A DNA stretch of 64,000 nucleotides from Streptomyces sp. V4I2 (GTDB lineage Bacteria; Actinomycetota; Actinomycetes; Streptomycetales; Streptomycetaceae). The notes under the pieces are model-generated. The model was not told where the DNA came from. It saw nothing but the letters and a program-made list of their open reading frames with translations, and did not search any database. This document shows, piece after piece, positions 61,207 through 64,000 of the stretch (the first letter of the stretch is position 1; the number at the start of each line of letters is the position of its first letter). The stretch spans positions 4,402,001-4,466,000 of the forward strand of contig NZ_JAUSZM010000003.1 of NCBI RefSeq assembly GCF_030817655.1, given 5' to 3'. A program made the position numbers and the translations under genes.

Positions 61207-61749
61207 CTACTGGGCCCGCTGCTTCCGCTTCGCCGCCGCGATCGCGCGGTCCGACTCCCGCCGGTCCTGCTTCTCCCGCAGCGTCTGGCGCTTGTCGTAC
61301 TCCTTCTTGCCTCGCGCGAGGGCGATCTCGGCCTTCGCCCGGCCGTCCTTGAAGTACAGGGCGAGGGGCACGATCGTGTGACCCGTCTCCTGGGCCTTGG
61401 ACTCCAGCTTGTCGATCTCCTCACGGTGCAGGAGCAGCTTGCGCTTGCGGCGCACGGAGTGGTTGGTCCAGGTGCCCTGGCTGTACTCCGGGATGTGGGC
61501 GTTGTGCAGCCACGCCTCGTTCCCGTCGATCTGGACGAAGCCGTCGGTCAGCGAGGCCCGGCCCTGGCGCAGCGACTTCACCTCGGTGCCGCTGAGCACC
61601 AGCCCTGCCTCGTAGACGTCGACGATCGCGTAGTCGTGCCGTGCCTTCTTGTTCTGGGCGACGATCTTGCGCTTGCCGTCCTTGGCCTTCACGGCCCCCG
61701 AGCCCTGCTTGGGCTGGGATTCCTTCGGTACGTACATTCCCTTGCTCAT
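61207..61749 (-). CDS. smpB: tmRNA-binding protein SmpB
   Basis: This 180-residue protein has the SmpB beta-barrel: KIVAQNKKARHDYAIVDVYE, GLVLSGTEVKSLRQGRASL, AHIPEYSQGTWTNH, RKRKLLLHREEIDKL. The basic C-terminal tail (GKKEYDKRQTLREKQDRRES) enters the ribosomal A/mRNA channel. A 25-residue N-terminal extension (MSKGMYVPKESQPKQG) is usual in Streptomyces. ATG 61749; a second ATG at codon 5 is possible. It lies beside its RNA partner ssrA. Confidence 0.97.
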   Translation of the reverse strand: MSKGMYVPKESQPKQGSGAVKAKDGKRKIVAQNKKARHDYAIVDVYEAGLVLSGTEVKSLRQGRASLTDGFVQIDGNEAWLHNAHIPEYSQGTWTNHSVRRKRKLLLHREEIDKLESKAQETGHTIVPLALYFKDGRAKAEIALARGKKEYDKRQTLREKQDRRESDRAIAAAKRKQRAQ

Positions 61750-61801
61750 AGTCCCGCCATTTTCGCACTACGAAGGGGGTCTGCGGGAAGCCGATTAACG
61801 G

Positions 61802-62974
61802 CTACCGCCCCAGACCGCTCAGCACCGTCTCCGCGCGCTCCAGCACCTGCCGGTCCGCCTCCAGGTCCGGCGTGATGCCGGCGCCGTCCACGCCGCGGCC
61901 GGACGGGGTGCGGTAGTGCCCGACGGTCAGCTCGGCGACGGACCCGTCGGGCAGCCGGCTCGGCATCTGGACCGAGCCCTTGCCGAAGGTGCGGGAGCCC
62001 ACGACGACCGCGCGGCCGCGGTCCTGCAGGGCGCCGGTGAGCAGCTCGGCCGCGCTCATCGTGCCGCCGTCGACCAGCGCGACCAGGGGTCTGGTGGTGT
62101 CGCCGCCGGCCTCGGCGTGCAGGGCGCGCTGCTCGCCGTCGACGTCGTAGGTGGCGACGAGGCCGCCGTCGAGGAAGGCGGAGGCGGCGGTGACGGCCTC
62201 GGCGACCAGGCCGCCGGAGTTGCCGCGCAGGTCGAGGACGATGCCGGCGCCGGCCGGTGCCTGCCGTACGGCGGTGCGGACCCGCTCGCCGACGCCCTTG
62301 GTGAAGGCGGCGATCCTGATGACGGTGATGCCGCCGGCCAGTGTGCGTTCGGTCACGTCGTCCGTGGAGAGGCGGGCCCGGCGCAGAGTGACGTCCCACG
62401 CGCGCGTGCCGCGTTCCAGGCCGAGGCGGACGGTCGTACCGGCGGCCGCGTCCTTGGCGTCGCCACGTAGTAAGGAGACGACCTCGGTGACGGGCCGTCC
62501 GTCGACCTTCGCGCCGTCGACGCTGCGCAGCCGGTCGCCCTTGTGGATCCCGGCGGCGGCCGCGGGCGATCCGGAGGCCACCCGGGTCACCTCGATACGG
62601 CCGTCCCGGTCGCTCCGCGCCCACAGGCCGACGCCGGTGTACCGGCCGTCAAGGGCCTCCTCGAACTCCTCGTACTCGCCCTCGGAGTAGACGGCGCCCC
62701 AGCGGTCCCCGCTGCGGCTGACCGCGCGTTCCGCGGCCTCCACGGGGGACTGGCCGTCGGCCATGGCCTCCTCGGCGGCCTTCGCCACGTCCTCGTGGCG
62801 GCTCGCCGAGGCGGCCGAGATCGTCGGGTCGGAGGAGGATTTCCGGTCGCGGCCGTCGGCCTCCGGGAAGGATCCGGTCGCGGCGCCGGCGACGAGGACG
62901 CTCGTGAAGACCAATGTCAGGGCGGCCCCGCGGCGGATGCGGCGGGGCTGGCAGAACAGGTCTCGGCCTGACAT
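61802..62974 (-). CDS. S41 carboxy-terminal processing peptidase
   Basis: This 390-residue protease has an N-terminal signal/anchor (about residues 16-34), a PDZ domain (about residues 110-200, GRYTGVGLWARSDRDGRIEV; GDRLRSVDGAKVDGRPV) and the S41 catalytic domain. Ser307 (VDGGTMSAAELLTGAL) and Lys332 (SRTFGKGSVQMPS) form the dyad. It cleaves substrates from their C-terminus outside the membrane. It lies between ftsX and smpB on the same strand; the Tsp/CtpA family and tmRNA both act in protein quality control, though a functional link is unproven. A hairpin separates it from ftsX. Confidence 0.94.
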   Translation of the reverse strand: MSGRDLFCQPRRIRRGAALTLVFTSVLVAGAATGSFPEADGRDRKSSSDPTISAASASRHEDVAKAAEEAMADGQSPVEAAERAVSRSGDRWGAVYSEGEYEEFEEALDGRYTGVGLWARSDRDGRIEVTRVASGSPAAAAGIHKGDRLRSVDGAKVDGRPVTEVVSLLRGDAKDAAAGTTVRLGLERGTRAWDVTLRRARLSTDDVTERTLAGGITVIRIAAFTKGVGERVRTAVRQAPAGAGIVLDLRGNSGGLVAEAVTAASAFLDGGLVATYDVDGEQRALHAEAGGDTTRPLVALVDGGTMSAAELLTGALQDRGRAVVVGSRTFGKGSVQMPSRLPDGSVAELTVGHYRTPSGRGVDGAGITPDLEADRQVLERAETVLSGLGR

Positions 62975-62997
62975 GCGGGTGAGTCTAGGACAACGCG

Positions 62998-63029
62998 AAG
63001 GGCCGCACGGCCGGTTGACCGTACGGCCC
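62998..63029 (-). terminator. Terminator downstream of ftsX
   Basis: Arms AGGGCCGCACGG (62998-63009) and CCGTACGGCCCT (63018-63029), 12 bp with one G-T pair and an 8-base loop, just after the ftsX stop. Confidence 0.75.
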
Positions 63030-63041
63030 TCTTGGCATGCG

Positions 63042-63962
63042 TCACACCTTCAGGTACTTGCGCAACGCGAAGAACGCGGCAAGCGCGGGCATCAAGAGAC
63101 TCGTCGCCAGGATGAGCGGCAGCTTCGTCAGGACGGCGTCCCAGCCGATGAAGTTGATCAGGTTCAGCTTCTCGGAGAGGGCGAGGCCGTGGTCGATGAG
63201 GAAGTACCTCGCGATCACCAGGAACCCGCACGCGACCGTGCCGCCGATGAGTCCGGCGACCGCGGCCTCCATGATGAACGGCGCCTGGATGTAGAAGCCC
63301 GAGGCACCGACCAGGCGCATGATCCCGGTCTCGCGCCGCCGGCTGAACGCCGAGACACGCACCGTGTTGACGATCAGCATCAGCGCGACGACCAGCATCA
63401 GCGCCATCACCGCGCGCGCGGCCCAGTTCATGCCGTTCAGCAGCCCGAAGAGGTTGTCGAGGATCCCCTTCTGGTCCTGCACCGACTGCACGCCGTCCCG
63501 GCCGTCGAAGGCGGTGGCGATGACCTGGTACTTCTCCGGGTCCTTCAGCTTGATCCGGTACGACTCCTGCATCTGGTCCGGCGTGAGGGAGCTGGCCAGC
63601 GGGGAGTCGCCGAACTGCTCCTTGTAGTGCTTGTAGGCCGCGTCCTGCGACTCGTAGGTCACCTTCTGCACGACGGACGTCATCTTGTCCAGGTCGGCGA
63701 GGATGGCCTTCTTCTGGTCCTCGGTGACCGCGCCCTTGGCGCAGTTCGGGTCGGACTCGGCGTCGCTCTTGTTGCAGAGGAAGACCGAGACGTTGACCTT
63801 GTCGTACCAGTAGCCCTTCATGGTGTTGACCTGGTCGCTCATCAGGAGCGACCCGCCGAACAGGGCGAGTGACAGGGCGACGGAGACGATCACCGCGAAG
63901 GTCATCGTCAGGTTGCGGCGGAGACCGACACCGATCTCGGACAGTACGAACTGGGCGCGCAT
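63042..63962 (-). CDS. ftsX: Cell division protein FtsX
   Basis: This 306-residue membrane protein has the four-helix FtsX topology: TM1 at about residues 20-42 (TFAVIVSVALSLALFGGSLL), a roughly 130-residue extracellular loop with two Cys (FLCNKSDAESDPNCAKG), then three helices. SAFSRRRETGIMRLVGAS is the conserved cytoplasmic signature. With the ATPase FtsE it activates peptidoglycan hydrolases during division. ftsE is expected immediately upstream, beyond the right edge. ATG 63962. Confidence 0.96.
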   Translation of the reverse strand: MRAQFVLSEIGVGLRRNLTMTFAVIVSVALSLALFGGSLLMSDQVNTMKGYWYDKVNVSVFLCNKSDAESDPNCAKGAVTEDQKKAILADLDKMTSVVQKVTYESQDAAYKHYKEQFGDSPLASSLTPDQMQESYRIKLKDPEKYQVIATAFDGRDGVQSVQDQKGILDNLFGLLNGMNWAARAVMALMLVVALMLIVNTVRVSAFSRRRETGIMRLVGASGFYIQAPFIMEAAVAGLIGGTVACGFLVIARYFLIDHGLALSEKLNLINFIGWDAVLTKLPLILATSLLMPALAAFFALRKYLKV

Positions 63963-64000
63963 GGCGTCTGGTTATGCCTTTCCGTGGACGTGGCGGTCAG
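63963..64000. other. Window edge upstream of ftsX
   Basis: These last 38 bp are non-coding as far as visible and probably separate ftsX from ftsE. Confidence 0.4.

Overview
The window is high-GC actinobacterial DNA and almost certainly a Streptomyces chromosome core region. Almost every third codon position is G or C, GTG starts are common, and stop/start overlaps of the ATGA or GTGA type are frequent. The content is Streptomyces-specific: an SsgA-family sporulation protein, a NarK/HemD-winged-helix pair, SigU with its anti-sigma factor, a tmRNA whose tag reads ANSKSDSRAFALAA, and ftsX. From memory, the gene order follows the S. coelicolor SCO292x-SCO2968 segment; this could not be checked here.

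Left part (1-13.2 kb): the 5' half of a secreted M6 metalloprotease, a small membrane protein, two RDD membrane proteins, ssgG, a GlcD-type FAD oxidase, a TPR protein, 4-hydroxyphenylpyruvate dioxygenase with a divergent Lrp/AsnC regulator, and a four-gene osmoprotectant (betaine-type) ABC operon with overlapping reading frames.

Middle-left (13.2-32.7 kb): a Lon-like S16 protease, an IclR regulator, a DEAD-type helicase, a Doc toxin whose 37-residue antitoxin appears frameshifted, an MFS exporter, tRNA-Cys(GCA), a lipoprotein chitosanase (GH46) and a SUKH-4 double-domain protein. Next comes a tightly coupled molybdenum-hydroxylase operon (FAD, 2Fe-2S and Mo subunits, a 45-residue membrane peptide, then a decayed P-loop kinase). 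After it is a sugar ABC transporter operon ending in a GH20 hexosaminidase. A dispersed Streptomyces-type repeat lies inside the start of one of its permease genes.

Middle-right (32.7-50.5 kb): DUF3039, YqgE, murA (followed by a second copy of its last 60 bp), the nucleoid protein HupA, malic enzyme, a HelD-type helicase behind an inverted repeat that covers its Shine-Dalgarno sequence, rsuA/sigU, a CGNR regulator, nnaR and narK (nitrate assimilation), an acyltransferase plus a deacetylase/glycosyltransferase fusion (the mycelial-aggregation mat locus), and a proline/threonine-rich membrane protein.

Right part (50.5-64 kb): a LysR/MFS divergent pair with a clear LysR box; a LacI-controlled operon (binding protein, two permeases, GH31 alpha-xylosidase-like enzyme, LacI repressor) with three palindromic operators; a secreted PHB-depolymerase-like esterase; and the trans-translation/cell-division block tmRNA-smpB-S41 peptidase-ftsX. 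ftsE would be expected just beyond the right edge.

I found no CRISPR array, prophage, insertion sequence or rRNA. The most unusual observations are the broken antitoxin next to an intact Doc toxin, the molybdenum-hydroxylase large subunit without the usual catalytic glutamate, the Shine-Dalgarno-sequestering hairpin before helD, the repeat translated into a permease N-terminus, and the duplicated murA tail.
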